Positions 1 through 12,200 of a stretch of 64,000 bases of DNA are shown in pieces. A program made the translations under genes and the position numbers. Numbering within the stretch: position 1 is the stretch's first letter; each line of letters starts with the position of its first letter. Source of the stretch: Osmia lignaria lignaria (lineage: Eukaryota; Arthropoda; Insecta; Hymenoptera; Megachilidae); NCBI RefSeq assembly GCF_051020975.1, contig NC_135033.1, positions 2,135,501 to 2,199,500 on the forward strand, written 5' to 3'. The notes beneath the pieces were generated by a model, which ran no database searches, was not told the origin of the DNA, and was given only the letters and a program-made list of their open reading frames with translations.

Positions 1-48
1 GATTCGGATATTGATATGGATATCGACTCGGAGCTTGGACTGTACTAA
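1..48 (+). CDS. Possible C-terminal tail of a gene entering from the left edge
   Basis: Frame 1 is open from the first base and encodes 15 residues, DSDIDMDIDSELGLY, followed by TAA at 46-48. The acidic Asp/Ser pattern looks like a protein tail rather than random AT-rich sequence, but so short a stretch proves little. No family can be named. It could equally be the end of a transposase or a chance frame. Confidence 0.25.
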   Translation, partial: DSDIDMDIDSELGLY

Positions 49-744
49 TATTTTTATTACACTCGAATGTTGATTGATTAAAGGGTATAGCAGGATAAGA
101 GGGTCAAAAGTGCCCTTGAGCTCATTTTACTTCGCAATGCACCATTCGATAGCTTATCCCAAAAAACCATGGTACACGGTTCAAGTTTCCATGGTTCAAT
201 TTTCAACCCTGTACCTCAACCGGAAGGGTAGTCACAGGGTAAGAAAGAAAAAGTAGTTTTTGCCATATTTCTGCTATTTAACATTATGCAAAACATCTGC
301 AAAAATTCAAAAATATTCTAGACATGCTTCTTTATGATTGTGAATTTTTTCAGATTTTTCGGTTGCAAATCCTAGGCGTGAATAATCAAAAACGCAAAAA
401 AAAAGTCGAAAAATTGAGATTTCGGGTAGAAGCTTTCGCGCGACTAGATTTTTACTTTCACAGTAGTTAGATCTTAGCATGACTATTATCTCCAATCTTT
501 TTCAGATTTTTAGGTGTGGTGCAACGTACTTACAAAAATCAAAAACCGTCATTTTCGGCATATTTTGTGCGATAACTTGAGAAATACCTTCAATTTTGAC
601 ATTTCCTTTATACAATTAGTGGATTGTGTGATTTCTAATATTTTTGTGTTGGATGGAGCAAGATCTGAATGGAGGGAGTGAGGTTACTGTAAATAATTGA
701 AAATTACGCACCTTATCTTCTGAAATGTTGGAAAGTTTTTCAAC
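49..744. other. Non-coding AT-rich flank
   Basis: No convincing coding frame. Two blocks near 340-375 and 498-530 share a T-rich 'TTTTTCAGATTTTT' core followed by GGT and TGCAA-like sequence, which suggests fragments of one old dispersed repeat. Confidence 0.5.
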
Positions 745-785
745 GTAGCCGGTGGGTGAGTCGTTAAGGTCTCCGAGTGCGGAGT
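745..785 (+). pseudogene. Left half of a tRNA-like sequence split by LINE A
   Basis: The stretch TGGGTGAGTCGTTAAGG resembles the D-arm/A-box of a class II (Ser/Leu-type) tRNA. The following bases 766-785 recur, with two mismatches, at 14399-14418 beyond LINE A, so they are its target-site duplication. The 5' acceptor strand does not pair cleanly with the 3' end, so this is probably a tRNA pseudogene or a tRNA-derived SINE head rather than a working tRNA. Confidence 0.45.
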
Positions 786-974
786 CTCAAGCGAACCTCC
801 GACCGAGAAGGTCGTACAACCCATAAAGTGCAGAGAGCAAGTCAGAATTTCTGACCGCTACAGCGACGGGTTGGGCCAGTTTGAGTTTATCGAAAAATTC
901 CTTTTTTTTCGTAAAATGTTCGCGATATCTCGACAAAGAAGCGCGACCGTATAAAAATTAGCGAAAGTGAATGT

Positions 975-2722
975 TTGGTGAGGGGAGTCATCCCCCCCGC
1001 CACAGATCAGGGAGAAAAACCGACGGTGACAAACGTGTCGACAACCGATGGAGCGAAAAAAGCGGCAGTGCACCTCAATTTCGAGGAAATAATTAAGCTA
1101 GTCAACGACGGAAACTTTAGCAAACGGAAAGCCTCTGTTGACTCAGCAAAAATAACAAAACTAATTCACGACAAGCTTATCAAAAAACCAAGAACAGGAC
1201 CTAAACGCTCCATCCCGTTAAGAAGCAAAACGGAAAACCAACCGATAAAATGAAGGCAAAAAAGTCAGTACAATCTGGAAAACAGAGCCCCTGCGGTCCG
1301 ACTAATCGAAACGAAGATCAAATTGCAGAGCTACGAAAAACTGTAGCTCTGTTCAATTCAACAATAGCAAAAATAGCCAAGGAATTGGAAGAAGAAAGAA
1401 CAAAGAACGCAGCATTAGCGGGGAAAACTCAACACAATGGAAGCGGAACCCCTCCCCCCTGCTACCTTAGCGGCAGCCGCGGTCAAAACGCCCTGCAAGG
1501 GGTAAAAGCGGGATCAACCAAAGCAAAACGGCCACGCTAGGCCGCAAGCAGCGAGAACACCGAGACATGCGGCCAACCGAGACCCAGAATAGGGTCCCCA
1601 ACGCCAGGCACTCCGAACGGATGGTCAACAGAAGCACGAGCCATGGACACGCAAAACAACCCCAGGGCGGGAAGGACTGCGGACATCCCACCACCAGTGG
1701 CACCCCAGGCCAAAGCGGTATTAGGCAGACCCCCAACCATAATAGTAGAAGGTACACAACAGCAGGTATCTTACCGTATATTGAAGGACACTCTAGGTTT
1801 TAGTAATTTTAAGATTAAGCGTATATCGGACCAAAAACAACACGTACAATTAGAAAAATTAATCGAGTATAGCAAAACAATAGAGTCCTTTAGACAGTGA
1901 AACATGCAGATGACCCTAAAAAATGTTTAAATAACAAAAATCGCGAACTTTATTACCGCGAAATCAAAACGGGAAAATAGGCAGCTGCCCTTCTTCCTAG
2001 TGCAAATTTCGCTAGAATCCGACCTAAGCGCGGTCACAAAAGTCAAAATACTCATGCACCAGGTCATCTCATAGCAGAGACTCATTAAACGAGACCCAAC
2101 CACATGCATGCGCTGTCAGCGGGTAGCACACACCGCAGGTAACTGCAACCTAGATTACCGCTGCGTAAAGTGTGCCGACAACCACGAACCCGGTCAATGC
2201 AAACTAAAAAAAGACGAAAAAGTAGACCCGGCCCACCTATTCTGCGTCAGGTGCAAGAGCCACGGTCACCCGGCCTCGTATAAGGGGTGCCCCAAATATA
2301 AAGAGTTCATAGCACGCGTTAGGCAAATAGCGGCCAAAAAAGCGGAAACAATAACCCAAAGGCAAAATCGGGCAAGGGACAGAATCGCGAACAGCGGGCT
2401 AAAGGCCAACGTAAGTTACGCAAACGCCACCAAAACAAAGCCTAGTCTACAGCCGAGTACGGACAAAAAAAGCGCGAACTCAACCATATCACAAAGCCCA
2501 AGTAGCGCACCAGTCATCTCACAGCAACACCACATGCATCCTCCCCTAGATGTCCTATTCAATGACCTCAAAACATTCATGAGGGCACAAATCAACAGAG
2601 TTGAAAATAGAATAGATGCAAACGCCCAAAGAATAGAGGACCTGCACCATGCCTACTTTGACACCAACTTCTACCACCCGGAAACGGATACACCAAACAG
2701 CTACAATGACCAACCACAATAA
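975..2722 (+). pseudogene. LINE A ORF1: gag-like nucleic-acid-binding protein, broken
   Basis: Most pieces lie in one frame (1250-1540, 1643-1900, 2108-2722), separated by stops and at least one frameshift between 1900 and 2108; an upstream piece (975-1253) is in another frame. The 1250-1540 piece is Lys/Glu-rich and could form a coiled coil. 1730-1900 resembles the domain before the zinc knuckles in Jockey gag proteins. 2108-2320 holds CCHC-type knuckles (CQRVAHTAGNC, CVKCADNHEPGQC, CVRCKSHGHPASYKGC). In this family ORF1 binds the element RNA and forms the RNP. The last codons overlap the start of ORF2. Confidence 0.8.
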
Positions 2723-3078
2723 TTTAAAAGTAATCTCCGCAAATGTAAATTCAATAGCCTTAAACGAACGGAGACACAACCTGCTAGAGCTCTTAAAGAA
2801 AGAAAAATCGGACATACTTCTCCTAAACGAAACCAAACTGAAACCACAGCACAAGCCCAAATTCAAAAACTACACTCTTATTCGCAATGACGGAAACAGC
2901 AGTAACGGAGGAGGAGTAGCAATCCTAATTAGAACAAATACACACCCCGCAGAGCCTATCCATCATCAAGCACATAGCACTAAAAATCAAGCTAAGGAGC
3001 AACAAAAATGCGGCGGGAGCTCAAGCTGACGAATTCATTGCGGAACTCGACGCCCTCTTCAGATCCCTAGATCTAGAC
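2706..3078 (+). pseudogene. LINE A ORF2, N-terminal endonuclease part
   Basis: ATG at 2706 lies 17 nt upstream of the end of ORF1's stop codon, so the two frames overlap. The product starts with an AP-like endonuclease: LKVISANVNSI near the N-terminus, then LLLNETKL (metal-binding Glu) and NGGGVAILIR. The frame shifts near 3000, and the domain is cut at 3078 by the hAT insertion. It resumes at 5615. In living elements this domain nicks target DNA to prime reverse transcription. Confidence 0.8.
3071..3078. repeat. Left 8-bp target-site duplication of the hAT element
   Basis: ATCTAGAC here is repeated exactly at 5607-5614 on the other side of the hAT element. Eight-base duplications are the hallmark of hAT integration. 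Confidence 0.95.
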
Positions 3079-3499
3079 CAGTGGTTCTCAAAGTGGGCGG
3101 TACCGCCCCCCAGTGGGCGCTAGAAAGTATTAGGGGGGCGGCAGTGGGTGTGAAAGAATTTTAGGGGCCTTCAGGAGGCCTAGCGGGGGCGCTGGCGTAT
3201 TTATATTATAGTCGTGGTATAAGGTTAATTGTAATAACTTATCAGAATCGGTGTACCCAGTAACTATTTTTGTTTTGATTTCGGTTTTGTGTAAGAGCCG
3301 ACACTCGATTCGATGTGGTGCGCCGTGCTCTTTGTAAGGAAAGCCGATTCGTAGATCGTGTATTGTTCGTCGATCGCGCAGTCCACGGGCGATTAATCAG
3401 TCAGTCGCAGGCAGTATCCTGATATTTCAGACTTCCGTTTACATTTGCAGATTTACATTTACAATCAATTTTAAGTGCGTAATTTTGTACCCTTTCGTT

Positions 3500-5268
3500 A
3501 TGTCTCAATCTAAGAAGAAATGCAGACAGTATAGCGTTGAATATTTAAGATACGGCTTCATTCAGTCTCCTACAAACCAGTTACTACCTATGTGCTTGAT
3601 TTGCCAAAAAGTTTTTACGAATGAAGCAATGTAGCCTTCTAGGTTACAGGAGCATTTGACAAAAATGCATTTTGACAAAAAGGATAAGGATTTGTCCTAT
3701 TTTCAAGCATTAAATGCCAACTATTCAAACTGCTCAATAATAGCAAATCTTTTTGCATCTTCCTCAAAACAAAATAATGACGGACTTAAAGCTTCATATA
3801 ATATTCCACTGTTAATTGCAAAGACCGGAAAACCGCACACAATTGGAGAAGAGCTTATCTTGCCAGCAATAAAAGAGATAATCACCACTGTGCTTCACAA
3901 ACCAGCTACATACATTATAAGAAAAATACCTTTGAGCAATTCTTCTGTACAAAGAAGAATTGATGAGATGGCTGATAACGTTGAACTTTCATTATGCGAT
4001 TATTTGAAGACCTGCCGATTTTCCATTCAACTTGATGAATCAACTCTACCAAATAATAATGCACTACTCTTGTCATACGTGCGATTCATAAAAGAAGAAG
4101 AAGTTTGTGAAGAATTATTATTTGCTAAATGTTTGCATACTGATACAAAGGGAGAATCAATATTTAACACCATGAATGAGTTTTTTCAAGAGAAAAACAT
4201 ACCCATTCATAACATATTGTCTGTTGCTACTGACGGTGCTACAGCAATGACAGGGCGCCATAAGGGGTTTATAGCGCATTTGAAGCAAACAGTTCCAAAT
4301 GTACTCGCTACACATTGTGTTATTCATCGTCAGCATTTGGTCGCTAAGAATTTGAGTGAACGCCTGCATAATTCGCTTAGTCATGTTACTAGAACAGTCA
4401 ACAAGATTCGAAGCAATTCATTGAGTGACAGATTGTTCAGCAAGCTTTGTATTGAAAATGATGAAGATTTCAATCGTTTGCTGCTTCATACAGAAGTTCG
4501 TTGGTTATCCCAAGGCAACTGCCTGAATCGATTTTACGATTTATTTGATTCTGTACTTAAATTTCTAGAAACGAGGGACAAGGAATTGAAGGCTAACCTT
4601 ATTGAATCTAAAAATGATATCGCTTACTTAACAGACTTTTTAACATTTTCAATAGAGTCAATCTCCAATTACAAGGCGATAAATTGAATTTAATTAAAAC
4701 CAAAAATATTGTTGCTGCTTTTGTGCAAAAACTTACTCTTTTCAAGCGTAATCTAGGCCGCGGGGAATATCGCCATTTTTCACGTTTAACGGAAGTGGTT
4801 CTCGAACAGCAAGATTTACACACATACTGCCAACACATGGAAGCTCTTAGTGCAGACTTTAGTGAACGATTCCAGGATATTTTAACCATGAATATACCAA
4901 ATTGGGTTCTGGATCCTTTTTCAAATGTCTCAGCAGAATCGTCAAATCTAGAAGAGGAACTCATAGAACTAACAACAAACGAAGAACTTAAAATAAAATT
5001 TAAAAATTCAGGATATCAACAATTTTGGCTTCAAAAAACTATATCAACATTGTACCCTACATTGTGGGAAATAGTAGAAAAATATTTAATTGCATTTCCG
5101 TCGTCTTATTTGGCTGAGCGTGGGTTTAGCGCTGTAGCGACTTTACTATCCAAAAAGAGAAGCCGTTTGGATGTAACTGAGCGGGGCGACTTACGCCTGT
5201 ATTTGACGAAAATTGATCCAAACATTGAAAAACTTTTAGAAAATCATCAGGTTCATCCCTCACATTAA
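3500..5268 (+). pseudogene. hAT transposase (ZBED/FAM200-like), one nonsense codon and one frameshift
   Basis: ATG at 3500 opens a BED-type zinc finger: CLICQKVF, then the HLTKMH pair of histidines. A TAG at 3632-3634 interrupts it in frame. The frame then runs to 4687, where a shift of one base moves the reading to 4684-5268. The RNase H-like core shows QLDES (first Asp), VATDGATAMTG (second Asp), the THCVIHR C..H motif and EVRWLSQG. The C-terminus carries the hAT dimerisation region with FPSSYLAERGFSAVATLLS, including the catalytic Glu position. Length and domain order match ZBED5/SCAND3-like hAT proteins. With two lesions it should be inactive. Confidence 0.9.
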
Positions 5269-5606
5269 ATATTATTTTGTCTTTGAATTTTTTTCCTTTG
5301 TATTATCTAAGTTAGAAATAAACAATTATTTTCTACTGCATATGATGGCATTTTTTATGATAGTTATTGCAGTGACCATTGCTATTATAGTATATGCACG
5401 TTCAAATTTCTAAAGAAAAAAATTGTTTTAAAAAAAACTGACAACTTTTGATGAAAAATTTGACCATGTAATAAGCACTGATGAGATACTTACCAATGTA
5501 ATGTAAACAGTTTTAATGGGGGGGGGGGGGGGGGGGGGGGGGGGACTTATAAGCAACTTATGCTCAGGAAAGTGGGCGGTGGCCCGAAAAAGTTTGAGAA
5601 CCTATG
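5269..5606 (+). other. 3' non-coding part of hAT 1 with a 27-base poly-G run
   Basis: AT-rich sequence with a pure G tract at 5518-5544, then GTGGGCGG-containing terminal sequence. The tract may be a replication-slippage microsatellite or partly an assembly artefact. Confidence 0.8.
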
Positions 5607-7690
5607 ATCTAGACAATCCTAACAACTTCTACGTTTTAGCAAGAGACCTAAACGCGAAGCACGCAGAGTGGAATAACGCAACCCCAAATGGACGAGGACG
5701 AGCAATGAATAACTGGCTCAATAGCAACAGTATAACCTACAAAACCAGAATCTTAAAAACTGAAATCCCAACGTTCCCTCGCAGCAACGCCCATATTGAC
5801 ATCGGAATAGCGGACACCAGAATACATATATTAAACGGAGATCAGTCTAGCAGTATTCCTACGGTAGACTTCGACAGCGACCACCGAGTAATCAGCGTCG
5901 AATTCGTCTTCCCGTCGGCCGGAGATCAAATCCCCTTTTCAACCCCGGTGCGACCTTTCAATTACGCAAAAACTAACTGGAAGAAATTCCAAACCGACCT
6001 ATCAAAAAAGTGGAAAACCAAGGTACCGCAGAACCAAAACATATCAAACCAAGAAATCGACAGCCTACTTCAAGCCTTAAACGACGCCATCCTCCAGGCA
6101 ATAAAATAAAATGTGCCGAAGTTACCGGATTATAACTCCACCGAAATATACGTGAATCCAGAAATCAGAACGGTCTAAAAAACTAAAAGCTCCTTACTTA
6201 CAATCCTCCTTAATGAATACAGAAACCCTACTCCTTTCGCCAACCAAAAAATTGAAACAACCAAGAAATTCATTAAACATTACAAAAGCAGAATAAAACA
6301 AGAATTTCAAAAATCAGTAACCACATTCTGGGAAAATAAAATCAAAAACGTACCAGACAACACCCAAAAAATGTTCCCACAAGTAAACTCCATCTTCAGA
6401 AAAAAGGAAACACTGGACATACCCAATTTAACAATAGATAAAAACAAAATGCAAACACTCCGTAATGCAAAAATAAACCCAACAAAGCACTCAAAAGATA
6501 AAAACGGCAACTTCACAATAACGGACACCAAACACAAGCTAAACATACTAGCCGCTAGCTTCGCGGCGGCAAACTCAATTAGACTAACAGAAATAATCGA
6601 AAGGGAATACGACACCTTCATGGAAAAATTAAAAACCGAGACAGCGAACAACACCCACCTGGTTACATTCTCAGACACAAACCCGGCAGACAGCCCAACA
6701 TCAGAGATATACAGCACATACTTCACAGTCCCCGCACATACACTCCGGCTATTCCGGAAACTCAATAACAAAAAATCATCAGGGCCGGACCAAATCCCGA
6801 ATATCGTATTAAAAGACCTCCCAGGAAACATAATCAACAGCTATAACGCAATCTTCAACCACTGCCTAAATAATAGCTACTTCCCGGAAAACTGGAAACT
6901 GGCAAAAGTGATCCCCATAAAAAAGAAGGGGAAAACCCATCGAACCTAAACAACTATCGACCCATCAGCCTCCTACCTAATATATCCAAAATATTTGAAA
7001 TTTTAATAAAAGAGGCATTCGAAAATTTCCTTAAGACAAATAACATAATTCCAGATACCCACTTCGGTTTCCGACACAAGCACAGCACAATACACGCATT
7101 ACACAAATTAACCTCGGACATATAATTATTAATTACGCGCTCCACAAATGTAACAACGTAGCCGCCTGCCTGATCGACATTGAAAAGGCCTTCGACACGG
7201 TATAGATAAAAGGGCTAATATATAAACTGAATAAAAAGAAATGCCCACCTCACCTAATAAAAATGATAGCAAACACACTCCATAACAAAAAGTTCTATAC
7301 GGAGTGCAGCGGGCACAGATCAGACATCACCTTAGACCTCTCAAATGGGCTCCAGCAGGGCACAGTAACAGTGTCAGTGCTCTTCAACTTTTATAATGCA
7401 GAGCTCCCACACGTATTTAACACCTCAACGACCACAGACACGGAAACACTACAATTTGCAGACGATCTAATTGTGTACGTTCAAGGTAAAAACATTAAAA
7501 AGCTAGAGGAAAAGCTTCAAACATTGTATAATAAAATCCAGGACTACTACCAAACATGGGAACTAAGAATAAACCCAGGCAAGAGCGAAACCATCCTGTT
7601 CAGGCGTAAGATTAATTCTCAATGCCGCACCTTCAGGAATTCCTACAAAAATTTCCAATTAATAGCAGGCAGCACAAAAATACCACACAG
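5607..7690 (+). pseudogene. LINE A ORF2, rest of endonuclease and reverse transcriptase, broken
   Basis: After the duplicated ATCTAGAC the endonuclease continues (ARDLNAKHAEWN; DSDHRVISVEF, with the SDH-type catalytic motif), in frame to about 6109. RT motifs follow in several frames: KSSGPDQIPN and NWKLAKVIPI near 6770-6925, YRPISLLPN (about 6955), CLIDIEKAFDTV (about 7170-7203), GLQQGTV, and FADDLIVYV with the intact catalytic FADD at about 7458-7469. A TAG replaces the usual Trp right after AFDTV. The sequence is cut at 7690 by LINE B and resumes at 13161. Confidence 0.85.
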
Positions 7691-7700
7691 AAAAATGGTC
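7691..7700. repeat. Left target-site duplication of LINE B
   Basis: AAAAATGGTC is repeated at 13151-13160. Joining the two sides restores the LINE A coding sequence (HRKMV followed by KYLGINLDE), which confirms the boundary. Confidence 0.95.
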
Positions 7701-7878
7701 GACTTTGCTTCGAGCCGTCGTCACGGTAAGACGTGTTTATCAACACGGGAGCTCGAGTATTAATTTGCGTAGTTTTCGAAACGTACAGAGTTTTATAGAT
7801 ATTGTGTTTGAATAAGTGGAACCTCAAAAAGAGATACAGTATACTGTATCTCATAAGTGATATTTGCGTTTTCCAAAC
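7701..7878 (+). promoter_or_regulatory. LINE B 5' leader, presumed internal promoter
   Basis: The element begins GACTTTGCTTCGAGCCGTCG and is GC-richer than its surroundings for about 50 bases. LINEs of this group carry an internal pol II promoter at the extreme 5' end. Position is the only evidence; no TATA box is seen. Confidence 0.4.
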
Positions 7879-8982
7879 ATGAATGTTTCTGATATCAGGA
7901 ACATTCAGTCTCAAAGTACTCCAGTAATGTCTCAACCAACGGCAAGTAACCACAGAGCTTCGTACGCCAAAGTTGCTCAGCAATCAGTTTGCCCAAAAAA
8001 GGAACAAGCTATCGTCACTGATTCGGTAGAAGGTATCACTGTTAAAGAATATGCAGTAGCTATTGCTCAACTAATTGGACCACAAAATATACTGTACACA
8101 TCGAGAATATCTCATGGCAGAGTATGTTTATATCTAAGTTCCCAAGAAATAGCCGATAACCTTGTGGAATCACAGAAATACGTCATTATAAACACTCACA
8201 GACTAGAATTACGGCCGCTAATTTCTAAAGCGAAACGGATTATACTTTCTAATGTACATCCTGTTATTCCAAATAATGTAATTGAAAGTAAATTAGCCGA
8301 ATATAACGTCTCTCCTAAATCTCAAATCTCGTACATCAGAGCAGGATGGAATGATGCTGGTTTCACACACATCCTCAGTTTTAGAAGACAGTTATATGTG
8401 GAACAAGACGATGTTTGTAAACTACCTAACTCAATACAAATAGAGCATGAAAAAACCGTTTACTGGATCTACATTTCCGCTGAGAAGCTTAGCTGCTTTC
8501 TATGCAAAGAGGAGGGTCACTTAGCCAAACATTGTAAAAATGTGGAAGTTAATAACCAACCGACAGAGATCAACAACACGCAATCCAGTGACAAGCCGGC
8601 ACCACCTTCAGTAATCGATGATCTTTCAGCAATAGACAGGGATCAATTATTTATCGAGGATAATCAACCTTCCCAAGTAACGACAGGAGAGAACAGTTTC
8701 GTAATTCCAAAAACTTGCCACGCGAAACGACCTTTATCCACCTCAACTGTTTCGGACGACATTATCGATACAGCAGGCAGTTCATCCATGAATGAAAGGA
8801 ATGGTGATAAAATTATGTCAGCCACAGCTAATAAAGTAGGAAACAACTCTCGACAACCAAAGAAGAAAAGAATCAAAACACAAGAAGCTCCGACAGATAT
8901 AGGACAAAAACTGCAGCAAGCACAACGCTATTTCGAAAGTAAAGCAATAACCCCTGCAATTGATTTTGCCAGCCTCGCTTAG
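7879..8982 (+). CDS. LINE B ORF1: gag-like RNA-binding protein, ends at a UAG that may be premature
   Basis: The first ATG in frame is at 7879; 367 codons follow. The protein has a Gln/Ser-rich start, a central globular region and one zinc knuckle, CFLCKEEGHLAKHC, at about residues 204-217. A Lys-rich patch (QPKKKRIK, about 323-330) may be a nuclear signal. The TAG at 8980-8982 is followed by 70 more open codons in the same frame (FLTETYGNPDTAQIAL...) ending at TAA 9193-9195, only 23 nt before ORF2. This suggests a recent nonsense mutation of a 438-codon protein. Suppression of the UAG is also possible. In the family this protein packages the element RNA. Confidence 0.85.
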   Translation: MNVSDIRNIQSQSTPVMSQPTASNHRASYAKVAQQSVCPKKEQAIVTDSVEGITVKEYAVAIAQLIGPQNILYTSRISHGRVCLYLSSQEIADNLVESQKYVIINTHRLELRPLISKAKRIILSNVHPVIPNNVIESKLAEYNVSPKSQISYIRAGWNDAGFTHILSFRRQLYVEQDDVCKLPNSIQIEHEKTVYWIYISAEKLSCFLCKEEGHLAKHCKNVEVNNQPTEINNTQSSDKPAPPSVIDDLSAIDRDQLFIEDNQPSQVTTGENSFVIPKTCHAKRPLSTSTVSDDIIDTAGSSSMNERNGDKIMSATANKVGNNSRQPKKKRIKTQEAPTDIGQKLQQAQRYFESKAITPAIDFASLA

Positions 8983-9218
8983 TTTCTTACAGAAACATAT
9001 GGGAATCCAGATACTGCCCAAATAGCACTCAAATATTCAGGGGACCTATCATCGATCACTAACTTGTTAAAAGGGGTTTATGAGCATATTGAGGGAAGAT
9101 CTCTCAAAAGTCGTATTACACGTATCATAAAAAAACTTGATAACCCAGTCGATATAAGCGTTACCAGCGAAGAGCTCTTCTCAACGGAAGAATAAACCTT
9201 TTTCTTCAATCTGACCCT

Positions 9219-12200
9219 ATGCAAACACAAAATTCCTCCACATCTTATCAAGGAAACTCTCGCGACAAATTGAGAATATTATTTTGGAACGCCAGAAGTA
9301 TTAACAAACATAAAGAAGAGTTAATTCCCATTTTGAAAAATATCGATATATTTGTATGCGTCGAATCATGGCTGAAAAAAGAAACTGGTATAGATTTCGC
9401 TGGATTTAACTGTTTTCGTAAGGACAGAAGCCATTCCCGCGGGGGTGGTATTCTGATCTTATTGCGTAAAAATTTATCCTTCACTGAAATTACTAATTTG
9501 GACATGCCAGATGAGAGTGTGGAAATGGGCGGCCTAAAGATAACTAATGTATATCCGGCTTTTAATTTGATAGCTTGCTACAGAACTCCTGGGTGCAACC
9601 TCTCGCAAGACAAATGGGATCGGATTGTCAGTTGCGCTTCGCAGTTTGGTGCTGATCGTCTAGTTGTGGGTGATTTCAACGCACAACATACCGCGTGGAA
9701 TTGCTCACAAACCGATGCGAATGGTGAAAGATTGCTGAGGGCCCTCGAAGATTCTGACCTTGTCATGCATAATACAGATACATTGTCTCACATAGATTTT
9801 TATAGGGCCAAAAAATCCAATATAGATCTTATACTATCCTCAAATTCATTTGCTGACAAAATACAGGTCGAAATAAATGATGAAACCTGGGGGTCAGATC
9901 ACTATCCAATCTTTCTTACCGTTAATTCAGAGAAAACCCTATATCACAAAAAGTCATTTAAAATCTATTCTACAAAAACAAATTCGGACGGAGTCTTCAG
10001 TTCTCTTGAAGGCTCATACTCAATGTTTCTGTCACAAGATTTTACTGGTCTGTCAGCACCTTTAAAATATATTAAGTTTATCGAATGTATTACTCAGGCC
10101 TTAAAAGTTAATACGCCGGTTAAGAAGATTGTACGTCCCGCGCATCACAGAAATCCAGTCCCCTGGTGGGACTCGGAATGCGAGCAATTGAAAAAACAAA
10201 GGAAGGAAGCCTACCAAAAATGGGAACGCACGTACCAATTGGAGGACCTTATAGCATATAATAGGGCAGTAGCTAAATTAAAAAAAACTTTCAAATTAAA
10301 GAAAAAGGCAAGCTTCAGGGCGTTTACAGAAACAATTAATGTCCGGACCAATACTACGTATACTTGGAATAAATGTAAAATCTTAAAAAATAAATGGATC
10401 AACACTCAGCCTGCAAGTGTATCTGATAACAACATACAAATCGAAAAACAGGCTAATGAAGCTCTTAACAAAATCAGTCCTCCATGGGTGCCTGCTGACC
10501 CAAATTTCCTCCCTGTATGCGAAAATAACGAGTTTTTTGATGCGCCTTTCGATCTAGTTGAATTTAACCTCGCTCTCGACGTCCGAAACAATAAATCAGC
10601 GCCTGGGCAGGACGGGATTGATTATTTCGCGTTAGGTAAACTCCCGATAAAGTATAAATTAATTTTATTAGATATTTTTAACGAAATGTATAGAGATAAA
10701 GAATATCCACCTGGCTGGAAGCAGTCGTACGTGCATTTCATTAAAAAAGCCGACGGTAAAAGTCTTCGCCTAATCACGCTCTCACTGTGTACCTGTAAGC
10801 TTTTCGAAAGTCTTGTCAAAAACCGTTTACAGTGGTGGTGTGAACATAATAATCTTATCCCGAAAAATCAAACTGGCTTCCGGAAAGGACAGTCTTGTAT
10901 GGATAATGTCTCCAACTTAGCTCTATTTGTCGAGGAGGGTTTTCAAAATAATAAAAGTACTCTTGCGGCATTTCTTGATGTTCAGGGAGCATTTGATAAC
11001 GTAATTTGCGAAATTTTGTTATCAAAGCTTGCTTCAATTGGATGCTCAATTAAACTTATCTCGTTTATTAAGTTTCTTGTATATGAAAGAATCATCTCTA
11101 CTGACCTTACGGGGGATAAAATTAGGCTTGTTTTTAAAGGTGTACCTCAGGGCGGGGTGATTAGTCCCCTGCTATTCATTCTTTATGTTTCCGAAATTTC
11201 AAACAACCTCCCTAAAAGTCTAGTCCTGTTACAGTTCGCGGACGACATAGTGATATTTTCAAAAATCTCCCCGTTACGTCGGTGTAAGAAACTAATTGAA
11301 AAATCGATAGATACAGTTAGAAATAGTCTCAGATCTTTAGGCCTGGAACTCTGTGCGCAGAAAACAGTTATTATTTATTTTAGCCGGAATAAACACTCCC
11401 CACGTGAGACGGACATCCGGATTAACGACGTCACAATCAGATCTAGTCATTCGGTTAAGTTTCTAGGAATCATTTTTGACCACCAATTGACCTTCATTCC
11501 TCATGTTAGGTATGTCCAAAGTAAATGCTTTAAAGCCCTTAACATAATAAAATTTTTATGTGGGACGTGGTGGGGTTCAAACCCTGAAACACTCCTCACG
11601 TTATACAAAAGCTTTGTGCGTTCACATATAGATTATGGTTCATTTGTTTATTTTCCAACTCAAAAAAACATACACTCGAAACTAGAAAAATTACAATTAT
11701 CAGCTATTAGACTTTCTCTCGGATACAGAAATAGCACCCCTAATAATGTTATATTGGCAGAGTCTAAACTACAAACAATTAGAGACCGCGCACAATTCTT
11801 GGGCTTCAAGTTTTTAACAAAAGTTCTTTCAAATTCCAATTTGGTAACCCGCACTTTTGTACACCAATTTTACCATAAAACTAGAAGGAAAAAACGAAAG
11901 AGAAAGAGGCTTTTTCAACATTGTATATACGCCATCTTGGAACAAATTGAAAACAAACTGCATACAAGTACTCATTATGATATCTACAATACGGACTATA
12001 ACATACTAACCAACCCTATCGATATTAATACCGAACTGGGCAACGTACTCCGTGAGGCTAAAAACCCAAACGTAAAATTAAATGAAATGGTGGAACAGCG
12101 GGGAGTTATCTCAATCTATACAGATGCAAGCAAAATTTCGGGAGCTAAGTCTGTAGGGTGTGCTTGTATCTCTGAAGAACTAGGTATTTCGATTCAAAAA

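Larger units (their letters stand above)
3079..5606 (+). mobile_element. hAT DNA transposon 1 (BED-finger type) inside LINE A
   Basis: 2528 bp. The left end reads CAGTGGTTCTCAAAGTGGGC; the right end is its imperfect inverse (TTTGAGAACCTATG). The exact 8-bp duplication ATCTAGAC flanks both sides. A broken transposase frame fills the middle (3500-5268). A 27-base G run lies near the right end. Because it splits the LINE A endonuclease, it is younger than A. Confidence 0.93.

Noticed and set aside
74..256. 60-codon open frame near the left edge
   Set aside because: Compositionally random with no motif; likely chance.
6307..6837. 176-codon minus-strand frame with hydrophobic stretches resembling membrane segments
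   Set aside because: Antisense to LINE A RT; A-rich LINE coding gives such shadows.
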